Assembly (NCBI GenBank): GCA_949825065.1
Contig: OX463842.1
Location: 35,521,323-35,585,322 of the forward strand
DNA: 64,000 nt
Origin: Odontocerum albicorne
Taxonomy: Eukaryota; Arthropoda; Insecta; Trichoptera; Odontoceridae
Direction: 5' to 3'
Below, one piece after another: positions 45,830 to 57,339 of this stretch; the stretch's first letter is position 1, and the number at the start of each line of letters is the position of its first letter. Made by a program: the position numbers and the translations under genes. Below the pieces are notes generated by a model. That model searched no databases, was not told where the DNA came from, and saw only the letters and a program-made list of their open reading frames with translations.

Positions 45830-45850
45830 GGAGATTCTTATTTGCTAACG
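45830..45850 (-). CDS. Candidate 21-nt phase-1 micro-exon
   Basis: On the minus strand a strong pyrimidine tract (GCCTCATCCTCCACCCC, then ATTATCACAG) precedes the segment and GTAAGT follows it. In phase 1 it gives LANKNL, with CG leading and C trailing. Joined to the 33259 candidate the codon CGT (Arg) would form, so the frame stays open. A longer reading from an upstream AG is possible but breaks the shared phase. A 21-nt segment is short enough for chance. Confidence 0.28.
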
Positions 45851-45859
45851 CTGTGATAA

Positions 45860-47445
45860 TGGGGTGGAGGATGAGGCAGCAATTTGGCTGTAATCTTATT
45901 ACAAAGCATAAGACCTTGGTTGCTAGTAGTCAAAAAGACATAATATTTCTGCAAACAAATCAAGGTCATTCCTGAATATCACGAAATCAAAGTAGGTCAA
46001 AAATAGTCAAAGACTATCGAACCGCGGAACTTCGAACTACAGTTTAAGATACTCGTTTCAAACTGGAGATTCTATAATATTTTAATCTTATTACCACAAA
46101 AACGATTTAGCCTTGACTACCACAAATTGATCTTGACTACCACAAAAACTGCAACAGGGTTAAGATTAAAGCTAAATATTTTTTCATTCAAGTTCCCGTA
46201 ATATTTGAGAAGATACGATATCTAAGAGTTTAAGAACATTCATGTATAGCTAAAGAGTGTTTAAAAAAGTTAAAAATGATTAATCCTATGGAGAAAGATA
46301 TTTAAAGCTACTTTTTAACAGTTATTCTTCCTTTATGGCAGCCTTTCTTAATAATGGGTTATTATAATTTTGATTTTGCACTGTTCTGATTGCTTATCTT
46401 AATTTTGTGCAAATCTCAGCGTTTCAGAAGCATTTTACTAGTAAGTGATGTGTCACTATTTATGTATGGTCTAAAGTTTAGACTCTTAACCCTTAGTTCA
46501 GTCCAAGCACTCTATTTTTCAACCAAAACATTCAATACTGTCATTGGAAACTTGCGTTCAGGATTCTGATATAAAGATTATCACATATTTCATCAAATTG
46601 AATAAGATCTGTAGCTTAGTCTTTCTTGAGATGCGTTTTGATACGAAATAAATTGTTTAATGATATATATTCAAATTTTATTGCAGTGTGTCATGAAAGC
46701 GCCCAAAAAGTATTCGATCACTGAATTCTACCATCACCCTCATGAAAATGTTTGATTTTCACATATTTAGTTCATTTTTTTCGATCGAGACATATTTTTT
46801 GTACTTTGTATTTTCAGTAAATTTTATTCCATTTACAAATACGAGAAAATTTATTTAATTTAAAATAAGGTCATATAACGAGGCTTATATAGTTAGACAT
46901 TTAACAGTGTTTTTACACAGATAACAAACTTTCATGTAAAAGGGTAACGAATTTTGAAAAAAGCTATTTTGAAATCTTGCGCACTTAATACTGCAAACAG
47001 TAATTTAATAAAACAATTTCTTATATATTCTTATTAAATTAATATTGTAGATTGTGTGATTTGCGTACCTGTCTAATTAAGAAATTCAAAAACTCAAATC
47101 TCTCAAAGAACCTTGTTGAGTTACTTACATTTAAGTTCAAATGGATGATTTCATAAATAATAAATAATTTAAAATTAATAATGTGATTCTTAAGACAGAC
47201 TTTTTTTCAATAGCATTAACGAAATCACTTAAAAAATTCCCAAACAAATTATTTTATTATAAAAAAAATATCAAAGTAGTGTAATTATTTAGAGAACTTT
47301 GCGTTCAATATTTAGGAAAAACAATATTTGACAGAATAAGAAATGAGGAAATTTGGAAATATTACGGATTGAAAGAATATACAATGCTTAAGATAAATAA
47401 AGAAGTTTTGAGGTGGTTTGAACTATGAAATAATGCATGATGAAA
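45860..47445. other. A+T-rich DNA, nothing recognised
   Basis: CTTGACTACCACAAA is duplicated near 46115-46145. No gene seen. Confidence 0.4.
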
Positions 47446-47449
47446 GATT

Positions 47450-47690
47450 CACTCAAAATATATAATTGAGTAATATAGAGGGTGTGGGTTTGAGAAAACT
47501 TGGCACCACTAAATTTATCAAATTCTGATCTTCTGAGAGAAGAGTGAAAAGTCTTAATAATACGGGAGTATGCTTGACGAGGTTTATGGACGTGGCTGAA
47601 TCAAAATATGTGTGGCAAGATAAATTTAATGGAGATGTTATCTCTGCCAATCCCTATAGGGACATGACGTGATGGTGATGATGTAAAGAA
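47450..47690 (+). pseudogene. LINE family A, C-terminal end of RT
   Basis: The plus strand reads VAESKYVWQDKFNGDVISAN then PYRDMT and stop, a decayed version of the D.S.W.S..SAYP ending, followed by GGTGATGATG. The segment 47450-47560 may be the preceding coding part but is too mutated to assign. Confidence 0.5.
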
Positions 47691-49110
47691 TATTGGCGTG
47701 CTTTTTAAATAAATTTTATTCTTTTTATCATATGTCCAAAAATAATGAGACGAAGAATTAGAAATTCTCATATATGATATGTATATTATGATATATATGT
47801 GCTGAATTTTCAAAAAATATGCCTTAATTTAACATTTGTCTTATTCTTTATAATATTATATATTGAATTCATTATACATTGTATTGATATTAACGATTTC
47901 ATTAAACTGTGAAAATTTTATTCGTTTCTCTTGAAAAATGAATCATTCGATATATGCCACAGAATTAAGTAAAAATGCTTTACAATTGTTTATGAGCTCA
48001 CTAATTCAAATCATTCAAGCTACTTGATTTTTCAAGGTTAGTTATTTTAATATTTTTAATATCACAATATATCCATCACGCCTATGAGTTGATCAAATTG
48101 ATAATATCCGGATATGCTGCAGACGAGGGAGGCAACACGGAAACCAAAATTGAAAACTGTTACCCCACAAAATATTACAATATTGATGAAGGGCGCGGGA
48201 CGAGTATTATCGTGGACCCTCTTCAGTCTATTGTTTAAAATTCGAGCGCAATCACCAATGATGCTATGTCATTGAAATATCTACTATAAATGTAATAGGG
48301 ATACTCTGTACTTCTACTTGGGGCTGCCCAGGAGCAAACCCATTTATATAATATTTCTTTATTAAATTCATCAATTACTTTGTCTATTTAAAACGACTTA
48401 TTTAGCTCTCTATAGTTCGTTAACATAACATACTATGGTGTAACACCGCAGAAAAAAATTACAAACTCGGAGGGATATGGTCAGTGAGTCCTCTAAGCTG
48501 AACGGCCAACACATCTCATGAAATGTTGTCGAGTACTATACGGAATTTTACGTGCATCATTCTGACAAAAGAAATAAAAATTAAAATACTCGTATCTCCT
48601 CCAATTCTACGTAGGATTTATATCACTTCACAAAAAAAAATAAACGAAACGTTTGAAAGAATTTTTAAGATTATATTCGTGAGATGTTTTATCAGTACCT
48701 ATGTATACTAAATAGAAAACCATAATACTGAGGCACCATGAAAGTGTATTCACCGCTAACTCAGTAAATCATTCATTATAAAATTTAATCTTTAGTGTAG
48801 TGTTACTAAAAAGATACCTACCTGCTACCATGTATTTTGATTAATAGCTCTGAATTTTGAAAAAGGAGAAATTTTACTCAAGTGCATTAATTATCTTGCA
48901 GAGCATAAAAAACGCGTAAAGCTTTGACGCCTAGAACTATTTTATTTAATACAACAAGTAAACAGTTCGAAAGACAGTTGACTAACATATTGTGCAGTCG
49001 AAATGCGTGTGCAAGACTTCAATAAAAAATAGATCTTTATTTATTTAAACTGAAACTTTGATTCAAATCTTTTTTTATATGTTTACACCAATAGTTAAGA
49101 AAATAATAAT
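47690..49110. other. Mostly A+T-rich DNA, nothing recognised
   Basis: Positions 48100-48350 are less biased (GAAGGGCGCGGGACGAG) but unassigned. Confidence 0.4.
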
Positions 49111-49116
49111 CATAAA

Positions 49117-49427
49117 AATGTCATTGAAACTAAAGTGAATAAGCACACAAGTGAAATGTCATTGGAACAAAAGTAAATAAGAACACCAGTAAAAATATCA
49201 TTGGAACCAAAGTTAATAAGCACACCAGTAAAAATATCATTGGAACTAAAGTAAATAAGCAAACCAATAAAAATATTATTGGAACTTAAGTAAATAAGCA
49301 CACCAGTAAAAATATCATTGGAACTAAAGTAAATAAGCACACCAGTAAAAATATCACTGGAACTGAAGTAAATAAGCTCACAAGGGAAAATGTCATTGGA
49401 ACTAAAGTAAATAAGCACACCAGTAAA
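49117..49427 (+). repeat. Minisatellite, 39 bp x 8
   Basis: Eight units contain CACACCAGTAAAAATATCAT then TGGAACTAAAGTAAATAAG. Because 39 is a multiple of three, the minus strand stays open and shows a 13-residue periodic peptide (LIYFSSNDIFTGV). I regard this as a by-product of the repeat. Confidence 0.9.
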
Positions 49428-49800
49428 AAGTTAAGATCGTAATAAGTCTAACTGTGTAAGCATATAAATAAGTAAAAAGTATAGTATTGTTGAATTAATT
49501 TGATTATCTTTTTTTAACCTTCAATGTTGAACTACGTATTGGTTGTTTTATGTATCATTAGAAAATATATATGTATTCTGCATTGAAGGTTTTCTTTTTC
49601 GGAAAATATCGATACGTCATATTTTATTTCATATTTTTTACTATGGTATGAAAATGCCACTTATGTGTCCTTTATTTTGTCAATAAATAAAGAAATATGT
49701 TTTATCATAAGATTATTAAACGAAAATAATATAAGGGTTCACTCAATTAAAATCATATTCGAGCATTATTCTTAATATTTGTTTAAATCATATGCAGAAC
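49427..49800. other. A+T-rich DNA, nothing recognised
   Basis: No supported feature. Confidence 0.45.
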
Positions 49801-49812
49801 ATCACATCATAT

Positions 49813-51799
49813 CATTGTCAATCAGGGTCGATTCACCGCTGGATGAACGTCTTCGCAAGTTGACTTCAAATAGTTCGGTTTTTTGCTCGTTGATGCCATG
49901 TGATGCTGCCATGCTTCCTGATTTCATCTATCCAGCGTACCTTCGGTCTTCTTCTGGGCCTCTTTATGCATCTTGGATATCATTGGATTATTTCAATTGT
50001 CCATCGGGAGTCTGACATTCTGGCTACGTGTCCGGCCCATTGACACTTCATTCTTTTGCACACCTTTATAACGTCTTCTACCTTTGTTATATTGCGAATC
50101 CAGGTGTTTCGTTTACGGTCTCTTTTGGTGTATCCCAACATGCATCTCTCCATGCCCCTTTGTGCGGTCTGGAGCTTTTGGGTGTTTTTACTGTGAGCGT
50201 CCATGTCTCGCAGCCATAAGTAAGTACCGGAAGAATGCACTGGGTGAAGGCCCTTCGCTTCAAGGATATTGGGAGATTACTTTTGAAGATGTTGTTCAAA
50301 CGTCCAAATGAGCTTCACGCTAGTTTTGTCCTTCATGCTATTTCCTCCGCCATGCCACCTACAAAGGAAATAAGTTGGCCCAGGTACACATATTCCTGGA
50401 CAAGTTCTAGCGACTTTCCATCTACGTTTATTGGTTTTGGGGTAGCAAAGCCGTTCATCCTATATTTGGTTTTTGAAATATTCATTTTTAAACCAACTCC
50501 TTTGCTGACCTCTGGTGATTCTTGCAGTTGGTGCTGAAGATCATTCGGGTTTTGTCAGAATATAACGATATCGTCTGCAACTCTCAAATGGCTCAGGTAT
50601 TTTCCATCAATCACCAGGCCTTTATTTTCCCATTCTAGTTTATTAAAGACGTAGTCAAGTGTAGCTGTGCATAATTTTGGGGAAATAGTATCTCCTTGAC
50701 AAACTCCCTTACCGATTCGGAAGGTTTCCGAGGATTTATGGAGATGTCTTTTTGCTGTTGCATCCTTGTAGATGTTATTAAACAACTGAATGTATGCTCT
50801 GTCAGTGCCTTGTGTATTTAGAGCTTCTAGTATGGCAGCTTTTTTGACTGAGTGAAATGCCTTTTCATAGTCCACAAAGGCTAGGTACAGAGGGAGTTCG
50901 TATTCCTCACATCGTTCTATTATTATTTCCCGCAGCACCTGAATGTGATCCATGGTACTGAAACCTTTCCTGAATCCAGCTTGTTCTCGTGGTTGGTTCG
51001 TGTCAAAAGTACTCGAAAGTCGGTTATTCAAAATATTGGTAAAGATTTTGTACAGGGTAGGTAACATGCTGATTGGACGGTAGTTTTTAAGATCCTCTTG
51101 ATCGCCTTTCTTATGGAGGAGTATTACTATTGCAGATTTCCAATCTTCTGGAATGTATTTTTCTAGAAGGCACTTGTTGAAAAGTGTTGATAAGACGGTA
51201 TCCACTTCTCGACCTGTTTGTTTAAGTACATCAATAGACCAACCGTCGGTACCAGTGGCCTTACCGGATTTCATTCCGTTGATTGCGTATCTGATTTCTC
51301 CTGGTAAGATCATTGGGATATTTTCATCCTCAGTTATTTCCAGATTCAAATTTGTATCTGGTACAGTTACCGTATCTGTAACGGCATATACGAGTAGTTC
51401 TCTATAAAATTCTTCCGCTTTCTTCAGGATAAGGTCTCGTTGTTTAGTTACAGTATTATCAGACAGTTTAAGTGCAATGATGTGGCGTTTTCCTAAAGAC
51501 ATATTTTGTTTTAGCTTTTTCAGACTTCTTCTATTCTCAATCGTCCTTTGAACCATTTTTGTATTATATTCGCGGATATATTTACGAATATTTTTGCGTA
51601 GCATTCAATTGATCTCTGCAAAAGATGGTGATGTAGAAGCGGGTTGTGTAGATATAATTTTTCTTCTTTGTTTCATAAGATCTAATGTTTCCTGCGACAA
51701 TTTTGATTCTTTTTGAGAATATGAGCCACCGTAGTTTGTTGCACTCTGTACTATCTGTTCTGCTATTGATTTTATTGTAATCGGAAGCTCTGGTTCGCT
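49813..51799 (-). mobile_element. 5'-truncated RTE-like non-LTR retrotransposon
   Basis: The insertion covers the linker, RT and C-terminal domains of one reading frame and ends with a short ATGATATGATG-type 3' tail. This is typical of RTE elements, which end in short repeats and not poly-A. ATCACATCATAT occurs immediately outside both ends (49801-49812 and 51800-51811), consistent with a 12-bp target-site duplication. The endonuclease domain is absent, so it is a dead 5'-truncated insertion. It is much better preserved than the other RT relics here. Confidence 0.8.
49830..51799 (-). pseudogene. RTE-like reverse transcriptase pseudogene
   Basis: Reading minus from 51799, the frame runs through a linker (LSQETLDLMKQRRKI) to an in-frame TGA at 51605-51607. 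It then stays open for 349 codons to TGA at 50555-50557. RT motifs are clear: GKATGTDGWSIDVLK, WKSAIVILLHKKGD, LKNYRPISMLPTLYKI, REQAGFRKGFSTMDHIQVL, LAFVDYEKAFHSV (first catalytic Asp), GVCQGDTISPKL and VADDIVIF (the YxDD motif as VADD). After the stop the same frame continues (YVYLGQLISF, ILPVLTYGCETW). It then shifts near 50160 into CQWAGHVARMSDSRW and RPKVRWIDEIR. Two further TGA codons lie near 50330-50350. Confidence 0.88.
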
Positions 51800-51811
51800 G
51801 ATCACATCATA

Positions 51812-52780
51812 TACGAGTATAAAAATAAATGGTTTTAGTTGTCCGGTAAGAAATTTCGCACTTTTAGGTTGAATTCAAACGCAAAATTGCATCAAATGCT
51901 CGTGAGCAGGGTTTACAAAATCTTCAGTACGTATCAGTAATCTCTTGTATCGTAGAATGCTCGATCAATGCCTTTATTATGGTCATCGGTATTAAACGGC
52001 CTTCCAGAGCGGATATCATCTTCGCGTAACATATTACAGATTATTTCAAACCGCATTTTATAAACAAGATAGTTTAATGAATCATCCCCATATAATTTTA
52101 TATATTTTTGGTTTGCATGACATTTGCTTCCTAAACGGTATTAAATGAGCATCAAGTACAGAAAAATAACTTATTTTATTCCATCTTAAAAATGACGCAA
52201 AAAACCGTTCAAGCTATTTGGGTGAACAATGACCGAAAAAATTAACAAAACTGTTTCATTTCATAATAATATACATTCAGTATGTTTGGAATGAAGAAAG
52301 CCACGATTTTTATCCTCGACATCTCTCCAAAAAATGAAAAGTTACTTTTTGTTAAACATAATATTTAAAAATAATATACACAAAACGAAATAAGTGACGT
52401 GCATGAGATGGGAAAGAGTTGTTCAATGCTAACCTCCTGAGAATTTTTGAGAATAAAATGAGGAACATATTTCTGAAAAGACGGTGACGCAACCAATCCA
52501 AAGGGATTTCGTGTCACATGTCTGATATTTGAGGTATTTTTAGGTTGGATAAAGGTATACAGCAGTAAACTTGATTTGATAATTTGGTAAATATTTTTAA
52601 AGACATTTTTGCAGAATCGATCAATGCGAAAATAGTTTTATTACTTTAAACTAAGGAAACTTACTTCCCAATACATTTTAGATAAAAATTGGAGAGCATT
52701 CACCAGGAACTCACTTAATCTAGCAAATGCTTTGGACAACTAATGAGTTAACTGGTAAATTGAGGAATCTAAAACATAGA
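51812..52780. other. A+T-rich DNA, nothing recognised
   Basis: No supported feature. Confidence 0.4.
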
Positions 52781-52789
52781 TAATAAAGA

Positions 52790-53110
52790 AATAAGACGAG
52801 AGTATCCTCTATAAGTCGAAAAGAAAGTACTAAGACGGATTTTCAGAGTACTTCACGAGAGCGGAGAATGGTGTAGATGCTACAATTATAAAGTAAACAA
52901 GCTTTACAAAACAACGTGTGTCCCCAAATATTTTAAGATTGTTTCAATGACTCAAATGGAAGAATTTCGCATCCCAAAAATATTAGACAGTAAGACTAAG
53001 GGACGATGTCGAGTTGGCAGTCTAAGCTTAAGATGGGATGTGAACATCTTTGGAGATATACTTACATTTCACATAGGTAATGAGCATTCTTACATCATTG
53101 GTGAACTCTA
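52790..53110 (+). pseudogene. Non-LTR RT C-terminal relic
   Basis: An open stretch of about 80 codons without a start (52815-53063) reads VLRRIFRVLHESGEWCRC, YNYKVNKLYKT, RIPKILDSKTKGRCRVGSL and LRWDVNIFGDIL. These match the R.ILR.I.GP....G.WR.R.N.E....Y, R.P.K......GRR..GRPK.RW.D.V pattern at the C-terminus of many insect non-LTR RTs. The palm domain is absent. It differs from both LINE family A and the RTE-like copy. Confidence 0.65.
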
Positions 53111-53300
53111 GAGGAGGTTTAATCCTGACAGGATAAATGCGAAAAATAACATCTACAATAAATTGCAGAAGAAAGGTAAATATACAAAAACATTTTTAAC
53201 GTTTACTTTAAAGGAAAAATATCGCCATTAAAATCTTTTTATGAAATATTTACTATTTAAATTGTAAATAAACGTTTTTAAGTATATTCGATAGACGTTG
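53110..53300. other. A+T-rich DNA, nothing recognised
   Basis: No supported feature. Confidence 0.4.
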
Positions 53301-53540
53301 AGAGCCATCATGTCCCCCTTGCAGGCAGCACGATGGCGTCAGGCGTTGCAAACCGCAGACAACCCAGCACGAATCTGCGGCTTCACCCGTCCCCATCATC
53401 CCCGTGCCCCCCCCCCCCCTCACCTTCTTCCACCATCATTGCCTTCACACACCTCATGTAGTCTATGCACCATTTCCCCATCGGAGGTTACTCTGTATAT
53501 TGGTCGGGATGTAACTGAAGCATGGGTAGTCTAAATAGTA
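53300..53540. other. GC-rich island with exon-like signals on both strands
   Basis: Plus strand: ATGTCCCCCTTGCAG (ending 53326) is a good acceptor, followed by GC-rich sequence that is open in all three phases as far as a 13-C run (53407-53419). Minus strand: ACTATTTAG (53531-53539) and GTGAGG (53418-53423) bound 107 nt that are open only in phase 0 (HASVTSRPIYRVTSDGEM, then VHRLHEVCEGNDGGR). The minus reading looks more protein-like and shares the strand of the micro-exon candidates, but its outgoing phase does not match them. No domain recognised. Confidence 0.3.
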
Positions 53541-53689
53541 ATTATCAACATGGATTAAATTGATTGACTTGGAGTAGTGTTTCTCAATACTCGTTCATTG
53601 TTCAGCTATCGTCACTTACAATTATATCGCCACTAAGAATAATTATACAAATTTACCTTATAGTTATAAAGTGGCACTAATTAAACCTG

Positions 53690-53900
53690 TACTATCTATG
53701 GTAGACGGTGTGCGGTAAGATTTCAGCATGTTGGAAAAGGTTCTTCAGAGATGCTTGCGCTGTATCCTCAACATTAAATAGCAGAACAAGCGCACATTCT
53801 CCAGGTAACACTTGAGACAAACAGCATATAAGCAAATATATTTTGAAAACCACTTTGATGAGCAAGACACGTTGTCTGAATCCAGAATCATGAATCATTA
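53690..53900 (+). pseudogene. Non-LTR RT C-terminal relic
   Basis: The frame LEKVLQRCLRCILNIK then stop and QNKR matches the E.FHQRCLR.IL.I.WQDK segment of a widespread RT family. The continuation (ENHFDEQDTLSESR) parallels the LRW.GHV.RM..SR segment at the nucleotide level. Degenerate and short. Confidence 0.5.
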
Positions 53901-54060
53901 AATATTTACTTTTCTCCGAACTATGGAAGGAAAATGAAATCAGAATGACCCAATAAAGAGTTACCTTTTATTTATTGAATCACCTGCTCAGTGAATTTAA
54001 ATGAATTGCGTAAAGAGAAACATCGTACAATGCAATTTATTATCCCGATAGTATGGGATA
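53900..54060. other. Unassigned DNA
   Basis: Nothing recognised. Confidence 0.4.
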
Positions 54061-54067
54061 GTGAATA

Positions 54068-54475
54068 ACACATCGATCAATAAGCCCCGGGACTAACCAA
54101 CAGATGGCGTCTCTAATAACAAATCCATACCATTCTCAGTTAGTACCAACCTTTCATAACATTCCAACATTGTGTCATTGAGTTACAGTGGTTTTGGTGA
54201 CGCTACTTTTGCTATTTTCAAAACAATTAATTTGGGGTGTTGATAAAACATTGTTTTTAATGGAAAAAAATACCGTTCAAACTCAGCGATGGCTTGAAAA
54301 ATGTTATCCGGGCTCTGCTCCGTCGAAAACAACCATTTGTCGGTGGTATGCTGATTTCAAACGCGTTGGAATGAATGTATCGCTCTTGAAGGAGACTATG
54401 TTGATGAAGAAAGAAGAATTTTGGCAAACAAATGTTGTTTTAGTAGTAAGTCTCGAGACTTATTGATCGATGTGT
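54068..54475 (+). mobile_element. 408-bp mariner deletion derivative
   Basis: The TIRs start ACACATCGATCAATAAG at both ends (54068 on, and inverted to 54475), with 17 identical outer bases and a less matched inner part. TA flanks both ends (54066-54067, 54476-54477). The interior is the first and last part of a mariner transposase gene fused together, giving a MITE-like element. Confidence 0.88.
54188..54466 (+). pseudogene. Deleted mariner transposase, 5'-3' fusion
   Basis: The frame starts near ATG 54188. It shows the N-terminal helix-turn-helix (KNTVQTQRWLEKCYPGSAPS, then KTTICRWYADFKR). At about 54360 it jumps out of frame into the C-terminus: in the next frame RWNECIALEGDYVDEE and ILANKCCF are readable up to the 3' TIR. 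All three catalytic Asp residues are lost. Confidence 0.8.
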
Positions 54476-54479
54476 TAAT

Positions 54480-55685
54480 AATGCAATTTATTTATGACTG
54501 CATTGAAGATGAACTAAAAAAAACAGTAAATAAAATATTATATAAACATCTTCATTTGAAGGTATGTTGATCTTGGTGAAAATATTACTGCACCTTCGAA
54601 ATGTGATGTGAATTTCATGGACATGATATGCAAGACTTTTTCTTAACAAAAGATTCAAAAGTCATTTGTTTGCTAGACGTTCTTTGATTATTCTTCATAA
54701 AATTAAACTCATCCAGACAGGGTCGTATTGGAAATATTTAATTAGTTAAATTTTTTACTCCAAATTTAACGTTTGAAAAATTATTTTTATTTTTGAGTTT
54801 TTGAAAGGCTTCTCCGTAAGCATGGAAGAGCTAATGGAAGGTTAGGCTTATTTTATTGCATTTATTGTATTTCCCTTCATGCAATTTTTTTTAAGCTTCA
54901 AGTAAATAATATTTTAATCATAAAACCTCACGAAAAAACTCGTAAAACCGGAAAATTCGTTAAGTAATAAATGCTTGAATATTTAAAACTCGAAGTGTTG
55001 ATACACATATGTGAAGTAGCATAAATTAAACTACGTTGATAAAGTTTATATACGTGTGTTTCCAAGTATTTATTTCTAGTTTTTCTAATAGATATTGTAT
55101 AAAAGTTGAATATATTTGAACCTTACCTGACCTGACAATTGCCTTTAATTTTTTTTTTAAATATAAATTGGAAACTCCGCATTTTTTTTTCTGGAAAGTA
55201 TGATATTTATTGTTTCCAATCCAAAAAGAATATTATTGATTTTAATTAATAAGAATGTTTTATTTTCAACTGCGAAAAAATCCAGATGGACTTAAAGCGT
55301 GAAGATTCAAAGATGCACCCGTTTTTTTCCCGTTACTCACATATTTATATTAAAGTCCTCTGGCAAGCAGTTTATTTGCAAAATAAAAAAGAATACAGCC
55401 GGCCAAATAGAGGTCGGGAGTACGCAATGTTTCCACTCATTTTGTTTTGAGTCGGGATTTGGTCACTCTTTGGACATTTTATTATGCATATCATGAGAGA
55501 GAGAGAAGTTACTTGAATGTTCAAACGCGTTCCTGAAGTGATACAAAAATATATATCTAAAACAACGGACATTTTTTAAGAAACTTTCTATACATTTTAA
55601 ATATTTTGGCTTTATTTTAAAATAATAATTGGCTGGTAAGAGATTTATTTATTTCTTCACATATTTACATAATTCTACTCTACAC
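54480..55685. other. A+T-rich DNA, nothing recognised
   Basis: Overlapping opposite frames at 55299-55572 have no domains. Confidence 0.4.
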
Positions 55686-55687
55686 AA

Positions 55688-55800
55688 GTCGGCGGCCGTG
55701 GTCTAATGGTAAGCATTCACGCTAACCACAAGAGCGCCACATGTTCGATTTCTGGAGGGTTAACTTTCAGACTGGTTTTAATTTTAGACTCTATTACATC
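55688..55800 (+). mobile_element. SINE family 3 copy
   Basis: GCGGCCGTGGTCTAATGGTA (A box) and ACATGTTCGATTTCTGGAGG (B-box region) are followed by TTAACTTTCAGACTGGTTTT. The head is well preserved. Confidence 0.6.
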
Positions 55801-55869
55801 TTAATTCATGTTAGTTATTATGTTGCTAATACGCTGCTTATAAAAAATTCATATAATGTAAGCAACATA

Positions 55870-56260
55870 AAGGCTCTTTCAAATTAAGCAACTTTTTTAA
55901 TCCATTTTTTTTAATTCTTGAATAAAACACACAATTTGCTTTGATTTCAAAAAACGGTTTATTGGTCATTGAAGTATAGTATGACATTTAAACACAAAAA
56001 ACAATGTCCGCCAAATGTCCACCTCTTGCAGCTCCACAGATGTCCACTCTTTTGTCAACATTTTCGATGACATTTTGGCATAATTAAGGTTCTAACTCAC
56101 CAATAACGCGAATAATTTGTTTATCATTCTTATAGACCTAGTTTTTCACGTAACCCCAGAGAAAATAGTCCAACGGTGTCAGATCACATGATCTTGGTGG
56201 CCAATTAACACCACCGTTTCCGGAGATGACAATAGATAAAATAATTCAACAATATGAACG
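55870..56260 (-). pseudogene. Tc1/mariner-superfamily transposase C-terminal relic
   Basis: On minus, from about 56222: GGVNWPPRSCDLTPLDYFLW then GYVKN, stop, VYKND. After a frame change, CQNVIENVDKRVDICGAARG and GHLADIVF follow. This is the end of a DDE transposase with the final catalytic Asp in PLDYFLWG and the usual R...C..A.GGH......F ending. The 3' end of the element is near GAAAGAGCC (55874-55882). The N-terminal two-thirds is missing. Confidence 0.65.
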
Positions 56261-56920
56261 CGTTGTTGTATTGTATACGACTCCATTTTTATAAATACCA
56301 TACATTACACTTCCCAAATGTCACAAGGCCCAGGCAAGTTCGCGACGCCATCATGAAAGACCCTTTACAAATAGCACTATTTAAAAAAATCTGCTAAGTG
56401 CAATATTTTACGATAAAATCTACCTATCATCTTAGAACTTTCATCTCACTGCCATCGAAACTTAAATGAATCTGTCAATACTGTATATTTGCTGAAAAAC
56501 AACAGGTTGCACTCAATTTACCAATACACACAGGCGTGTTCCATCCCGAGATGGCTGACATTAGTAATCATACTTTTGTACTGTGTACAAAGAAAGTGAA
56601 ATACATGATTCACTCGGGCGCTGCTATAGCTGCTATTCGTGTTTTGTTTAATAATAGTGGGTTAAAGTTCCTAGATAGAGCGCCCTTTAAGAGAGTTTGC
56701 TTTCGGCGCAATGGCGCACCGGCTAAATGGCGCAAAATAAATTGTAAGCTGAAGGTATTGTTTTTTTAATTAAAGGCAATCCCCCCACACTAGAATGATG
56801 TGTATACATACGAGTAAAGAAGGTTTTATTAACAGAATATAATATTGTCTAGCACGTTATCATTTGATTAAAATGTATTACTTGAATGAATATACATGAA
56901 TCAAGAAAATCACAACGATT
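56260..56920. repeat. Unassigned DNA with a GCGCC-hairpin fragment
   Basis: GAGCGCCCTTTAAGAGAGTT and GCTTTCGGCGC (56678-56715) match, antisense, the hairpin repeat family. CTTTTGTACTGTGTACAAAG at 56572-56591 resembles a SINE family 2 tail. Confidence 0.4.
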
Positions 56921-56925
56921 GATGA

Positions 56926-57270
56926 GTGCCATACGAATAAATATGTTATATAATAGAAGAAAACCATCATATGTTGAGAAGTACCATACGAATAAATTGA
57001 TGATAGAAGAAAAACATCATGCTTTGAGGAACATCATACAAATAAATGAATGATAGAAGATAAACATATTTTGAGGAGTACTATGCGAATAAATGGATAA
57101 TAGAAGGAAAACATCATACGAGTATGTTGAAGATCACCATACGAATAAATAAATAATAGAAGAAAAATATCATATGATGATGACTACCATATGAATAAAT
57201 CAATGAAAAGAGCAAAGTTTCACATGCACTATATATGGAAGCGTGCCATATGAATTAATTGATGAAATGA
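56926..57270 (+). repeat. Degenerate tandem repeat, about 50-60 bp x 6
   Basis: CCATACGAATAAAT, GATAGAAGAAAAACATCAT and TTGAGGAG-type blocks recur in order six times with variable unit length. Confidence 0.7.
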
Positions 57271-57339
57271 GAAAGAATAAAATTATTGACATAATATAAT
57301 CCTTGACGAAAGCTTTATTCTTCTTTCATATGGTATCTT

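Noticed and set aside
48818..48850. 28-nt minus-strand segment between AATTCAG and GTAGGT
   Set aside because: Length not divisible by three, weak acceptor, and stops in the useful phase.
51153..51407. 84-codon plus-strand frame
   Set aside because: Antisense shadow of the RTE-like reverse transcriptase.
53610..53640. 13-nt minus-strand segment between TTCTTAG and GTAAGT
   Set aside because: Too short, not a multiple of three, and no coding support.
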